In this document: piece by piece, positions 1-10,535 of the stretch
How the letters are laid out: the number at the start of each line of letters is the position of its first letter
Position numbering within the stretch: the stretch's first letter is position 1
Assembly (NCBI RefSeq): GCF_000350225.1
Contig: NW_005179273.1
Span: 1 to 64,000 of the forward strand
Length of the DNA stretch: 64,000 bases
DNA from: Chondrus crispus
Taxonomy: Eukaryota; Rhodophyta; Florideophyceae; Gigartinales; Gigartinaceae
Direction: 5' to 3'
The notes under the pieces: model-generated
The model's database searches: none
Told to the model about the DNA's origin: nothing
The model's input: only the letters and a program-made list of their open reading frames with translations
Position numbers and translations under genes: made by a program

Positions 1-1
1 G

Positions 2-681
2 GAAAACCTAATCGCCCTTATCAGCACTTGCGAAAAGCACCAGGCAGCTACTTCCCTCGCCAAGAAAGTGCTTGTCCTCATCAAGTCTGGAAAAGTTTTC
101 AGTGGTGATTTTTCTAGTAGCGGAACGGAAGGCCCCGACGGTGTGGATCCCAAAGACCCTCACACCTGGTCTATGAACCACTTTGCGAACATGCTAGAAT
201 CAAAAACTTGTCCCTTGTCAAGAAAATCGCACGATGTGTTGACGGCCAAGGTTCTCATCCCGTTTCGAGGGCGCGATGAGGAGAGAGCTCTCTGCGCATG
301 GTTATCTTCAGAGGGCAATCTGAAACAGTTGCAGGGCATTTGCGATACCATTCTTTCCCTGCCCCCGCTCACATTGAAGTCATTACACTCGGCCATCCGG
401 TCTCAAATGAAAAATATGACCGCATGCAGAGTCAGGGACAACTATCTGGTGCAGACGTGCTTCAGCTCCCTTTCCAAACAAGAAAACTTTTTAAAGCAGC
501 AACGGCTTTGCAATCGGCGAACACAAATGTGGACTTGTGGCTTGATTATCTGGATTTCGAAAGGCGCATTGCACGCGAATCAAAGCTGGCAACAAAAGTC
601 AACTGGCAGGCATTGAAGACTTTAGACGCAAAGCGAGGAGAGCTCTTTACAGAGAGACAAATTCTCCGCAACCTTGCATGA
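2..681 (+). pseudogene. UTP6-like (U3 snoRNP / SSU processome) C-terminal part, frameshifted
   Basis: The gene enters from the left edge and is open in frame 2 from base 2. UTP6 is a HAT-repeat protein of the nucleolar small-subunit processome. After the shift described below, the segment around 518-660 reads DLWLDYLDFERRIA and later KVNWQALKTLD. This matches the DLW-DY-x-x-E and x-YWRA-x-x-L pattern at the C-terminus of UTP6. The upstream part (to about 480) is in one frame and the last 55 codons in the next. A one-base shift in the A/T run at about 482-503 therefore breaks the gene. The stop is TGA at 679-681. It converges with the MFSD5-like gene 312 bp away. No intron is apparent. The family call rests on my recognition of the C-terminal motif and has not been aligned. 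A sequencing indel is an alternative to real decay. Confidence 0.5.
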
Positions 682-992
682 AGAACAGCGTGCTGCTCTG
701 GAGCGTGTTGGGAAAACGCTTGGGACGCACCATACTCGCACTGATAGATGTCAGACCTCTCAATGACTGATTCTAACACGGGCCGTTTTATCCATCGGGC
801 TGAAACACATTCAATGCAATACAACATTACGCTCCACTGTTCTACTGCGTACTACCAACTCGCATCTCTAAATTCCGAGCATTGTGGCGAGCCTTTTTTT
901 GCCACAGATCTGTCTCAGAAGCAGCGCATGTTTTGCCAGGTGAAGCCCACGATAGTATGGGTGTGAGGGGGGGGGTAGGCGGGCAAGTTGAT

Positions 993-2256
993 TTACCGCA
1001 CAGCATCTTCAACAGTGCTATCGCCCTCTTCGACGAGTTCGGCGCGCTCTTCTCTAGTCCATTCATCTTTGGTGCCGATGGAGACTTTTGAAGCACTGAA
1101 AAGGCGCTGTTGGCATATGACGGCAATGGCCATCATGACGGCACACAGGCAGAAGACGGTGGTATTCTCATAGTTTTTGTACAGAATGAGGCAGACTATG
1201 AGATTCAAAGGAAGACGAAAGTAGTTCATAATGGCGGATCGGGTGACCTTGGGAACATACATTTGCTCGCATGGTACCCATAGCCGGAAAGTACAAACCG
1301 CAAATGACCTCAAACGCAAGCAGAGCGCCGTACACCTCCCATACATTGGATGATATGGTGGTGACGACAAAGCAAACGACGCCTATGATGTACATATTGC
1401 GCATGAATAGCTCAGCGGGTTGTGTCTTCATAAGAAAGACGAATAAAATGCTTCCAATTATGAAGCAAACCATGAAGGAACTAAAGATCATGCCATGCGG
1501 AATCTCGCCAAGTGACATGGCATGCGACGCGGCCTGTAGCGCCGGGGTCCAACTGAAGACCATGAGATACATGGCAGACTCAAAGCAGGACTGAATGATG
1601 CCGACAAGCAAGATCTTCTCATCGGCAATCATCATATGCCAGGCACTGCGCAAGCCGCCGGTGACGGTCTGCCTACTATCGCCAAAGTTCTCGGACCAGG
1701 ACAACATGACAATGAGGCCCGTGGCGGCGAGGATGACAGCGGCCGTATCAAACGGGGCGACCTTTCCAAACTGGGCAGCGACCATGCCAGCAATCTGGCC
1801 TGCGACAATGGCGACGACAGCATTCCCAAACTGGGCCTTTGAAAAATGTCGGCGATGAGGTTGGGATCAAAGCCGCGGTTGTTATGCTCCGACACAAGCC
1901 ACGACTCAAAGGCCGAGAAGAGGATGCTGGTAGCAATGCCCGCCAGCAGCCTGCCGACCATCAAGGTAGCAAAGTTCGGCGAGTGCTTGGTCATGCAGGA
2001 CAGGGCGTACGTGATGACGAAGACTAGGACGTTAAACTTGCGGCCATACTTGTCGGCGATGGAGCCGATAAAAGTGCCGAAGATGGCGGACGAGCCAAAG
2101 CCGGCGATGAAGAGCTGGGCGATCTCCTTCCCGTAGCCGTATGCGGCGTACAGCGCGTAGACGTAGGGCCCCTGCAGCCAGTCGGCCGCGATGGCCAGCA
2201 GGTATACGACCAGTTAGTTGTTCTGGAAGGCTGGTGGTACGGCAGGCGCTCGGCGC
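993..2256 (-). pseudogene. MFSD5-like molybdate-anion transporter, multiply disrupted
   Basis: This is a major facilitator superfamily protein of the MFSD5 (molybdate-anion transporter) type, a plasma-membrane carrier. On the minus strand, about 2212-2000 reads LVVYLLAIAADWLQGPYVY, the first conserved helix of the family. It is followed by a FGTFIGSIADKYGRK loop and LLAGIATSILFSAFESW. About 1830-1270 contains SWTPAL and AMGTMRA, and 1265-993 reads VPKVTRSAIMNYFRLPLN followed by an acidic tail. Three lesions are visible. A TAA (plus-strand tta at 2214-2216) stands where the family has Tyr, just before LVVYLL. A one-base loss occurs in the T run near 1840. A one-base gain occurs near 1265 in an A run. 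The correct frame is otherwise continuous, so there is no intron in this part. The N-terminus upstream of about 2256 could not be placed. The family call is strong; whether all lesions are real or some are assembly errors is open. Confidence 0.72.
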
Positions 2257-2854
2257 GCGGGCCCAGGAAGAGGGCGTAGCCGCGGATCACCTGGGCGTCG
2301 ATGTCAAGCAGCGCATCTGCCAGGCCCAGGCGGCACAGGGCGTCGTGTCTTGGACGGTGTTTGGACGGCGGGTGACCACGCACGTGTGGGGGATCGTGGC
2401 CGGGTGGTGGCCGGTGGGGGATAGGGCGGCGGTGAGGTGGCGGGGGCGGGGGGGTGTTGCATGGTGCGCGCGGGGGGAAAGGACGCTAGAGTAGAGCAGG
2501 CAGCAGACGACGAGGATGGAGAGCGTGCGGCGCACGATGGCGCGTCGCGGCTTAGTGAAACATCGAGGTCGAGGCCGCACGCATGTCCCACGGCGACGCA
2601 CGCTGGTGCCAAGCCTGCGTCCAGCGTAGTAGCCTCGTGCAGAAACCGGCGCGCGACCTCGGTCTTGCCGCACGCGAAGGAGTATTAGCTGACGGCCATC
2701 CAGCTGACGGCGCTCTTCGGATCACGGTCCACCAGCCAGTGGGCTTCTTGCAGACGAAGAATAACGGCACCCGACTTGCGAAATTCGACGAGCTATGAAG
2801 AGATGAGGGAAGGCCACTCCGGTGGCACTCCGCACAAGAAACGGCGGGGGGATG
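2257..2854. other. GC-rich spacer between MFSD5-like and TMEM62-like remnants
   Basis: No coding sequence is assigned. A hydrophobic stretch on the minus strand near 2530-2470 (SILVVCCLLYSSVL) could be the displaced N-terminal helix of the MFSD5-like gene, but the frame and start cannot be fixed. A short repeated motif (ggtggcactccgca) occurs at about 2820-2835 and 2861-2876. Confidence 0.3.
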
Positions 2855-3799
2855 CTACTGCGGTGGCACTCCGCATGTGATACGACAGCACTGCACGGTT
2901 GACCCAGATTTCCGCCCTGCTGTACCTACTGTTACCAAAAACGATACAGGAACCAAGCTCCCAAACAACACGGTTACAGATAACATATACGGTAAATCCA
3001 CGCCCGATGGATGAAAGGAAGACGGCAACCACACTGATTTCAGTCCTGCCATCCCCAGACCGGCATCAGCCTCTCTGAGCTGATATGTCACTATAAAGGC
3101 AGGCCCGAACCTCAGAAGCGCTGCCATGGTAAACAGAACAAACGTCGCTGCTCTTTTTCGCAGCAAACCAGGAATGCAAAACGCAAAAATAAAGAGAAAG
3201 CCTAGAGAACATAACTTGGGCGACATTGCTTCGAAGTCAGAAAGCGAAAACAAAGCAGACAATAATCGTATCAATCTCGCCTTCATCCCAGTCTCAGGCA
3301 CCCCGTTAAACGAAAACGGGTGCGAAGCATGCCGCTGCGAAGCTGAATGAATGGTGAGCAGATGCGGTTGTCCATCGTCATACAGGGACGCATTCCACGG
3401 TACCCCATACGCAATCACGCAAACCTCAGGAGCACTCTTCTCAGACTGCTCCCCTGTTCGCTTCTCGCAGTTGGACGATAACCTCTTCACAACACCCAGT
3501 GGCACTCCATCAACACGAGCCTCCAGCTTGGACCCCTCCATCACGCGTTGAGGCCCGACAAGCCGCACATGTGAAGACATCAACGCACCCCACCCTGCGC
3601 CGACACTCTGGGTCAAACGGGATGACACGGTCATTGCGTAGTCAGATATACCATGAAGTTCTTCCTCATCTGATGAGTCTTCATTGTCGTTCCCCATGTC
3701 AGACGCTCTGACGGCCTTACCATCGTCTGTAAATAAGAGACGATTGGCACTAGGCATTGCTTTTAGCAAGTCCAGTTTTCGCCTCTTGCGTTTCCGCAT
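2855..3799 (-). pseudogene. TMEM62-like C-terminal fragment (Ig-like plus membrane segments)
   Basis: This minus-strand ORF has its first ATG at 3799 (MRKRKRRKLDLL). An Ig-like stretch follows at residues about 90-165, including ARVDGVPLGVV and VPWNASLYDDGQPHLLTI. Hydrophobic segments follow at about 200-225 (LCSLGFLFIFAFCIPGLL), 230-250 and 285-305. The order of Ig-like domain, then polytopic membrane region with LRFGPAF resembles the part of TMEM62 proteins that follows their calcineurin-like phosphoesterase domain. That N-terminal phosphoesterase is absent here, and so are the last helices. The ORF is therefore a fragment, or a separate gene encoding only this region. The assignment is from memory of family layout and is moderate at best. 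The neighbouring host genes are also broken. Confidence 0.4.
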
Positions 3800-4179
3800 C
3801 AGAATCACCTCGGAAACCTCATAAATGCTGTCACCCGCCTCGTTAACATTTGACGAGTTAATTTTTGTGATTGCAAGTCATTTCCTCGCTTTTAAACAAT
3901 ATTTGGAATGTTCATAAACAAAACTTCTGTTGTTTCAGAAAAAGTGGCGATGTACCGTTCATAGACAACATTGAGAATGTTTCTTTGGTCTATATGTATT
4001 GCCGCCACACATACAATAGTACTGTTATTAATGCAATCTAATTACCGTCTTTGGACAATAATAGTAATGTTTTCCATGTCAAAAACATTGCTTTTGGACA
4101 ACGTTTCGTTATTTCTTTAAAACTATCGTCCAAAAACAATACTTTTTATTGTTTTTCACGGTTTTGCCTCCGCAGTGTG
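3800..4179. other. AT-rich intergenic stretch with degenerate repeats
   Basis: No ORF is credible here. The segment is AT-rich and repeats a loose motif (ggacaa followed by aatgtt) at about 3900, 3960, 4053 and 4098. It could be the decayed remainder of the LTR fragment that abuts it on the right. Confidence 0.3.
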
Positions 4180-4252
4180 TTTTAGATTTTACACGTGTCA
4201 TTCCTGTCGTTGTGTGTCATGCATATCAGCATGTGGTCGTAGAATTACAACA
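4180..4252 (-). repeat. LTR start fragment, C/D-type copia, minus orientation
   Basis: Read on the minus strand from 4252, the sequence begins TGTTGTAATTCTACGACC. This is the same start as the C-type LTR at 14277. It includes ACACGTGT before diverging near 4180. The fragment directly abuts the truncated A-type LTR at 4253, so an LTR-LTR recombination or nested deletion lies at this junction. Confidence 0.6.
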
Positions 4253-5344
4253 TACTCACCATATGCGCGACCAAGTGCAGTCCTCTTCTGGCCCGTCCAC
4301 ACTGTTCTATTTCCACCTTACGAATTCACTATTGACTATCAGTGCACAACAGTTTTCTACACATTTCGAGTGACTGTAAACCATGGCCCTACGTATGCAA
4401 TCGTTTCACACCTTACTAATCTGCATCCAGACTTGACAGAATATATTCTTGCACAATGAACAACTTGGCATCTCTCTATTTCCAACAACGCAAAGTCCTG
4501 TCATATCTCAGTCCCCATACATGCCCTTGTTTCGTACCTTACTAATTTCGGTACACACTGCCAGACAACTATGACGGGTAGCAACAATGTGCATCCAGAC
4601 TTTCTACACATCTCACGTGATATCCGATGTGAATCACACGAGTACTGTCATCAACTTGCATCCAACGGCGCACCATAACGAGAGCACAGTACAACGTCGC
4701 ATGCTGACGAGAGTGTAGTACAACGGCGCATGCTGATGCAAGGGTCGCATACAGCGTGACGCGTACACTGAGTACTCACGTAAGTACATGTCTCTTGTGA
4801 GAAATACTTGTTGTACTTTTAATTCACATGTACTGTACTCGGACACGCGCCGGACCGTATGTAGGCGACGTGTAAGTACGTACACGCAGCAACCTGGCGA
4901 TGTGTACATGTGTACACCGCACACAAGTGTCCAGCGCCAAGGCCACCCGTAATTACCCATTACAACCATGGTGAACAACTTGAAACCCCCGAAATGATGT
5001 AATTAAAACGTATACCGATCATTCGAGATATATCACCAGCATGACTGCATATAAGTGGACAATAACAGACCAATAGAATTGCAGCATTCGAACCGACACC
5101 CAATAGATTTGCAGTATCGCCAGTGTAGCCCTATAACGGTTCGGGCCAAATGCAAATTTTCGGCATTTATGCAAATTTGCATAACCCTCCAAAAGTCCAC
5201 TTTCGTCCCCAGAACCCCAAAATCTGAGACTTTACACGTGTCATGTGGTGATGTGGGGTGAGAGTCCGGACCGTCGAGTCATGTACACGTGTCGCTCGAT
5301 TTTGCACTTTCCAGATAACAGCATGTGGTCGCACATTTTCAATA
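4253..5344 (-). repeat. Element A 3' LTR, A-type, lacking about 170 bp of its 3' end
   Basis: In sense orientation this LTR starts at 5344 with TATTGAAAATGTGCGACC, immediately after the purine tract (5345-5355). It aligns with the A-type LTRs at 11585-12832, 17120-18370, 25468-26730 and 60211-61461. It stops at 4253 inside the LTR (tactcaccatatgcgcg), about 170 bp short of the usual end. It carries ACACGTGT palindromes and the ATGCAAATTTGCAT palindrome near 5170. The ORFs seen here on either strand are LTR sequence and not genes. Confidence 0.85.
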
Positions 5345-5355
5345 CCTCCCCTCGA

Positions 5356-8300
5356 TCACATGCTTTGGGCAGCTTTGCACTCGGAAAGCCCAACCATGCC
5401 CACGAACTTTTCAAACAGCACGCGACCAAGTGGTTTGGTCAGCATATCGGCTGGCATTTCTGTTGTCGGACAATGGTACAATGTGACCAGTTTTCGGCGC
5501 ACCGCATCTCGAACAAAATGATACGTAATATCAATGTGCTTGTTCCGACGATTTGTAGATTCGTTCTGAGCAAACGCAATCGTACCAGCGTTGTCACATC
5601 CAACGCGAATTGTTGGATCCGAATTCGCACCAAGTACATCGGCATGGAAGCGTCGAAGCCACGCGGCCTCTTTGCATGCTTCACTGGGTGCGATGTATTC
5701 TGCCTCACAAGTAGACTTTGCAACTACTGTTTGTTTCCGGGAAGCCCAACTGATAGGCCCATCACAAAGCTTGAACACGTACCCACTCGTTGATTTTCGT
5801 GATTCAAGGCATCCGCCCCAATCCGCGTCGCCATACCCATGAATTTCCGTACCAAGATCATCTTTACCAAACAATATTCCAAGATGCTGGGACCCACGCA
5901 AGTATCTCAAAACACGTTTCACACCTGTCCAATGCGACTCGTGAGGGTCGGCACAGTGTTGAGATAACTTTCCAATGGCAAACGCAATATCGGGGCGGGT
6001 CCCGACCATTAGGAACATTAGACATCCAATGGCCTGACGATATGGTTCAAAGCATGGGTTGTCATCAGTGCCAGTTTCGGCAACTTGCATTGTGACATGT
6101 CGATACTGTTCCATCGGAGTAACGCAAGGATTGCATGCCGACATTTTGAACCGTTTAAGTACTGCTTGGGCATACTTCGACTGCGTGACGGTCAGGACGT
6201 GTTTAGAACGTATACGGTCGATTTCTAGACCAATACAAGTCTTCGCTTCGCCAAGGTCTTTCATATCGAATCGTGTGTTAAGTTCATTTTTCATCCATAA
6301 TATGGCCTCCAAGTCACTTCCAGCTAGGAGCAGATCGTCCACGTACAACGCGATAATCATGATGACATTGCCTTGACGTCGAATGTAAAGACATGGGTCG
6401 CTGCGTGTAGTGTTGAAACCAAGTTCAGTGATCAGAAACTCATCGATCTTACTATGCCATTGGCGATGGGCTTGCTTAAGACCATAGATTGCTTTCAGAA
6501 GTTTACACACCGAATCAGGTTTGACTTTGTCCATGCATCCTTCAGGTTGCTCCACGTAGATTTCTTCGTGAATGTCACCGTTGAGGAAGGCCGTGACCAC
6601 GTCCATCTGATGCAGCTCAAGGTCAAAGTGCGCAACCAGTGCCAGCAGCACACGGATAGTTGTGAACTTGATGACAGGAGCGAAAGTTTCAGTGTAATCG
6701 ATGCCTTCTACTTGTTGAAAGCCTCGTGCCACAAGACGTCCCTTTGCAGTTTCGACCAATTTTCCGGACTCGTCAGGAAGTTGCTTCACTCCGAAAACTC
6801 ACCTGGACGTCAGGATGTTTGATGCTTGAGATCTTGGAACAAGTGTCCATGTTTTGTTTTTGTGTTGTGAAGCAAGTTCTTTGTCGATGCCCTTCTGCCA
6901 GAAGCGAGCTTTGGCAGAATCCATAGCTTCCTTGTACGAGTTTGGAATTTCCGTTATCACATGGGCGTGGCTAAGGAGTCCAGCAGTCACCAAAGCTGCT
7001 GCCCACCACGCCCCAGGCGTTTTGCGAACGCGAGTGGACCGACGGAGATTAGTTGGCGGATCAATCGTTTCTTCCTCGACTACGTGTTGCTCAACTGTTT
7101 CGGTGGTTTCGTCCTCCCCTGCAGTTGGGAGGAGTTGGAGGATTCATCAGAGTCTTGTTGTTCATCCGGCGATGATGCTTCTGATGCCACTGCATCACTT
7201 TCTGCAACTTCCTCATCGATGTTCAAGTTGATTATGTCATCATCAGTTGTAGCCTCCCCGTTTGTATCCATCGGTTCACCAGATTTGCCTCCCGTGGACT
7301 CGTCAAAAGTAACATCTCTGGATACGATCACTTTGTGCAAATCACCATCCCACAACTTGTAAGCTTTCGTATTTTCAGCATAACCCAGAAACATTGCCTC
7401 CTTTGCACGGGCGTCAAGTTTCTGGATGTTGTGTTTTGGTAATGTATACCAACACTTTGAACCGAAAACACGCAAATGACCAACATTGGGAACAAATTTC
7501 ATCCATAAGTGGTATGGGGTCATCTTGGGGGGAATGGCACGTGACGTAACTCGATTTCGAACGTACACTGCATTGGCAAGTGCTTCTGCCCAGAACCCCT
7601 TTGTAACTTTCTTGTGCGCTAGCATGGAGCGCACCAAGTTTACCAAAGTTCTGTTCAGTCGCTCGGCGACGCCATTTTGCTCCGGTGTGTACGCGGTCGT
7701 CATTTGATGCTGATTACCATTTGCAATCAGAAAAGACTTAAACTCCGTGGAAAGATACTCACCACCTCGATCGGTGCGAAGCACTTTGATCTTGCGACCA
7801 GTGTGAGTCTGAGCAAGTTGTGCAAACATTTTGTATTGTTCAAATGCTTCTGATTTATGGGGCATAGGGTACACTGGGTGCATCCAGAAAATAACACTGT
7901 ATCACTCGACTACTTTTTTGACCAATCAGCGACCGATAAAGTGGTCGCCGGCTGACTACTTTTGAACATCTGATCAAGACCTCTCGACCCCTTTCCACTC
8001 CACCACTCCCGCACCACTTCCCATTCCATCCTTGCGCACTGGAGTTCCACATTCCAAGACCCCTCTCTCGAGCTGTCGGTGATGCCCGCTTCGCCAATGC
8101 CCTTTCAGAACAGCCGCAAGCACACTCTGGCAGCTCTAGGAGTATCGCTAGCAGCTCTGACGACATGTCTTGTCGCCCGGAGGAGGACAACAATGCGCCG
8201 CAAGCGCCGTCATCGCAACAAGAACCCAAAGTACCTCCACCCAGCCATTATTAGCCCTCGCACACAGCGGTCCACTCCTTGGCGCGTGCTTCTCTCGTTC

Positions 8301-10363
8301 GGGAAAGACTCCGACTTCCTTGTATCCGTAAATATCACGAAGCCCTTACTGCTAAACAGTATACCTCTTGTTGCTTCCTTCGCCAGTACTGAGCTCCTCC
8401 TGGTCAGGTGTCGAGCGTTTTTTGGGGGTGCGTGGGGAGTTTGGCGTGGATGGTGGCTGAGGGAAAGGGGTAGCTGGAGAGGGAGGATCGGATCCGTCCA
8501 AAAGGGATGCCATGTTGAGATGACAGTGTCAGAATGCGGACGCCAGGTTTGAGGAGGAAAGTGTGGCTCGCTTTGGGATTAGGGGATGGGGAGGATGTCG
8601 GCGAGTGGGGGTGCGAGTGCGTGTACAGTTCGCAAAATGTTCCAACTGGGGTGGAACCGCCACGGAAGGGCAGTGATGGAGTGCAAGAGTGGTGGGGACA
8701 ATCAATTTTTGAAACTATCATACAATGGTAAAGTGTTACAGTGCTATTTTCTGGATGCACCCACTACTGACCAGTTTGAGTGATCATCTATGAAGGTAAT
8801 GAAGTACTTGGCACCACCAATGGACTGCACCTCTAAGGGCCCACAAACGTCAGAGTGAACTAAGTCTAGACAGAAGTATGCCCGCCTCGAGGACCACTCT
8901 TTTGGGATCACAGATCGAGTGGCATTGCCGTAGACGCACGCAGAACATTTTTCAGAGATGCAATCATTGTCAGTATTGTTGATTTTGTTAGCCTCATTAC
9001 CAAGTAGTTTGACTCCACTTACCACATTGTCTCGAATCATCGAAGCAATACCTTGGGAATGCACATGTGCAAATCGCTCATGCCACGTTTGCAGAGTGGC
9101 AGCATGTGCAGATCCGATGTCACTGACGATGTCGAGAACGTAAAGTTCTCCAACCAATGTCGCAGTCGCCACTACAGTTGAGCCTCGTCTGATCATGCAT
9201 TTTCCATTTTCGAACCCAACTTTCAGTCCAAGTTCAGTCATTCGACTGACAGAGAGCAGAGAGAACGCAAAGTCCGGAACGTGCAATACATCCGTCAACT
9301 TGCACGGTTCGATGCGGCCATTCACATTTAACTTCAAGTGAACGTCACCACGGCCGGCAACCTTTGCACTAGCCTTGGTTCCCATCTGAACAGAGGCGGA
9401 TTCAAGTGGCTCATACGTCGCAAACAAAGATCGGTCATATGTAATATGAGCTGTACAAGCTGAATCTACGAGCCACGAAGGCGACATCTCCAGATCGTTC
9501 GTGTGCGAAGCTTTCGACATCAGACATGTGAAGTCGACGCTGTTTACAACCATGTCGGGATCAGGTTTCTGTGTGACAAATGCAGATTGTTTCCGCTGAG
9601 ACATACGCGGTTTATATGTGCTAGGAGGAGCCGGGCGACGCTCATTCAAATCCTTTCCCCAGCAGCGGCTTGCCGTATGGCCTGTATGACCGCAGTTCGT
9701 GCATTTGTAATCGTTTATGTCCCGATTGTTCGGGGCACGATTAACCAGAGCCGATGTCTGTGAGGAGCTAGACTTCATATTTGCTTGTTGCTCTTCCTGC
9801 AGCAGACGACTTTTCACAAAGTCCAAACTGAATATCCTTTCCTCATTACCGAGAGCATCAAGTGCAACGATGAAAGCCTCGAAACGGGCAGGCAGACCGT
9901 TGAGCACTGCCATGGCCATCTCCTTGTCATCGATGTTTACGCTCATTGACTTGAGGATGGCTGCCAGCTGCTTAACACGATTGATGTATGCAACCACCTT
10001 TTCACCGGAAAGCATCTTCACAGTGTAGAACTCACGACGTGCCGCTAGTTTTTTCAGCAAAGTGTGCCTCTCAAACACGTTGACAATAGCTTCCCACATC
10101 TCATGAGCAGTATCAACATCACGTACATGCTCAAGATGCTCATCTGATAGGGAGAGACCAATCAGTGCTTTAGCTTTACTGTCACCTCTGATCCACTTCT
10201 TACGCTCTTCCGCGCGTTCCTCACTTGGAACTCTTCCCTCAACGATGTATTGGTCAACATCACGTAGAGCAAGCAGAAGTTGTATTTTCTGCTTCCACAC
10301 GTAGAAGTTGGAGTCCGTCAGTTTGTCGATTCTGATGGATCCTCCTCCTCCTTGATCTTCCAT
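5356..10363 (-). pseudogene. Copia gag-pol of element A, interrupted
   Basis: The start is ATG 10363 (MEDQGGGGSIRIDKL). Gag runs to a CCHC knuckle (CTNCGHTGHTASRC) near 9700. The protease motif LVDSACTAH follows near 9470, then GAG-preintegrase and the integrase start (DLVHSDVCGP, FITFIDDHSN) to about 8770. After the DNA transposon, integrase resumes at 7870 with RTDRGGEYLS and YTPEQNGVAERLNRT. RT (YVDDLLLAGSD near 6340) and RNase H (GDADWGGC, GCDNAGT) end at 5356. Compared with the copy at 61473-64000, there is one G too few near 7138 (frameshift) and a TGA at 6799-6801 where that copy has TGG in RWVFGV. The gene product would drive reverse transcription and integration, but this copy cannot make it. 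Confidence 0.88.
7873..8765. mobile_element. 887-bp non-autonomous DNA transposon with 3-bp duplication (PIF/Harbinger-like)
   Basis: The element spans 7876-8762. Its ends are inverted repeats of about 29 bp that begin GGGTGCATCCAGAAAATA, with two mismatches in the arms. It is flanked by ACT at 7873-7875 and ACT at 8763-8765. The empty site is visible in the homologous copia at the right edge (gggtacactactgacc near 63985-64000), which confirms both ends and the 3-bp duplication. A 3-bp duplication with GGG termini suggests PIF/Harbinger; a CACTA relative is less likely because the ends lack CACT. The internal ORFs (for example 8079-8552 plus) have no recognised transposase, so this is probably a deletion derivative mobilised in trans. 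Confidence 0.82.
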
Positions 10364-10403
10364 TTTAGTGCGAATAAACTTCAAGTATTCGAAAATCCGT
10401 TCG

Positions 10404-10453
10404 GGGATCCCAAGCCGTTAACCGATAGTCAACACAATGGCAAGCCCACCCGT
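10404..10453 (-). promoter_or_regulatory. Conserved 50-bp pre-gag block
   Basis: This block lies about 40 nt before the gag ATG of element A. It is nearly identical to blocks upstream of gag in D (21446-21495, plus) and E (55348-55397, minus), although the rest of the A leader is unrelated to theirs. The core on the sense strand reads GTTGACTATCGGTTAAC. Its function is unknown; an RNA packaging, splice or translation signal is possible. Confidence 0.6.
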
Positions 10454-10535
10454 CTAAGAAATTCGATATGATTCCTATGAAGTTGCACTAGGAGAAATTT
10501 GCGAACAGATATGTGAATTTATTTGGATGAAATCC

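Noticed and set aside
2214..2216. Intron boundary in the MFSD5-like gene
   Set aside because: FQNN and LVVYLL flank the stop directly with family-like spacing, so one Tyr codon changed to a stop explains it without an intron.
4634..4978. 114-codon minus-strand ORF repeated at 12121-12465 and in part at 17656 and 60747
   Set aside because: It lies wholly inside the A-type LTR and its conservation is explained by LTR identity; lengths vary between copies.
5245..5793. 182-codon plus-strand ORFs (also at 18271 and 61362)
   Set aside because: They are antisense shadows of copia RNase H, conserved only because the sense protein is.
8079..8552. 157-codon ORF inside the DNA transposon as transposase
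   Set aside because: There is no DDE or helix-turn-helix motif, and the composition is unlike a transposase; probably chance or residual sequence.
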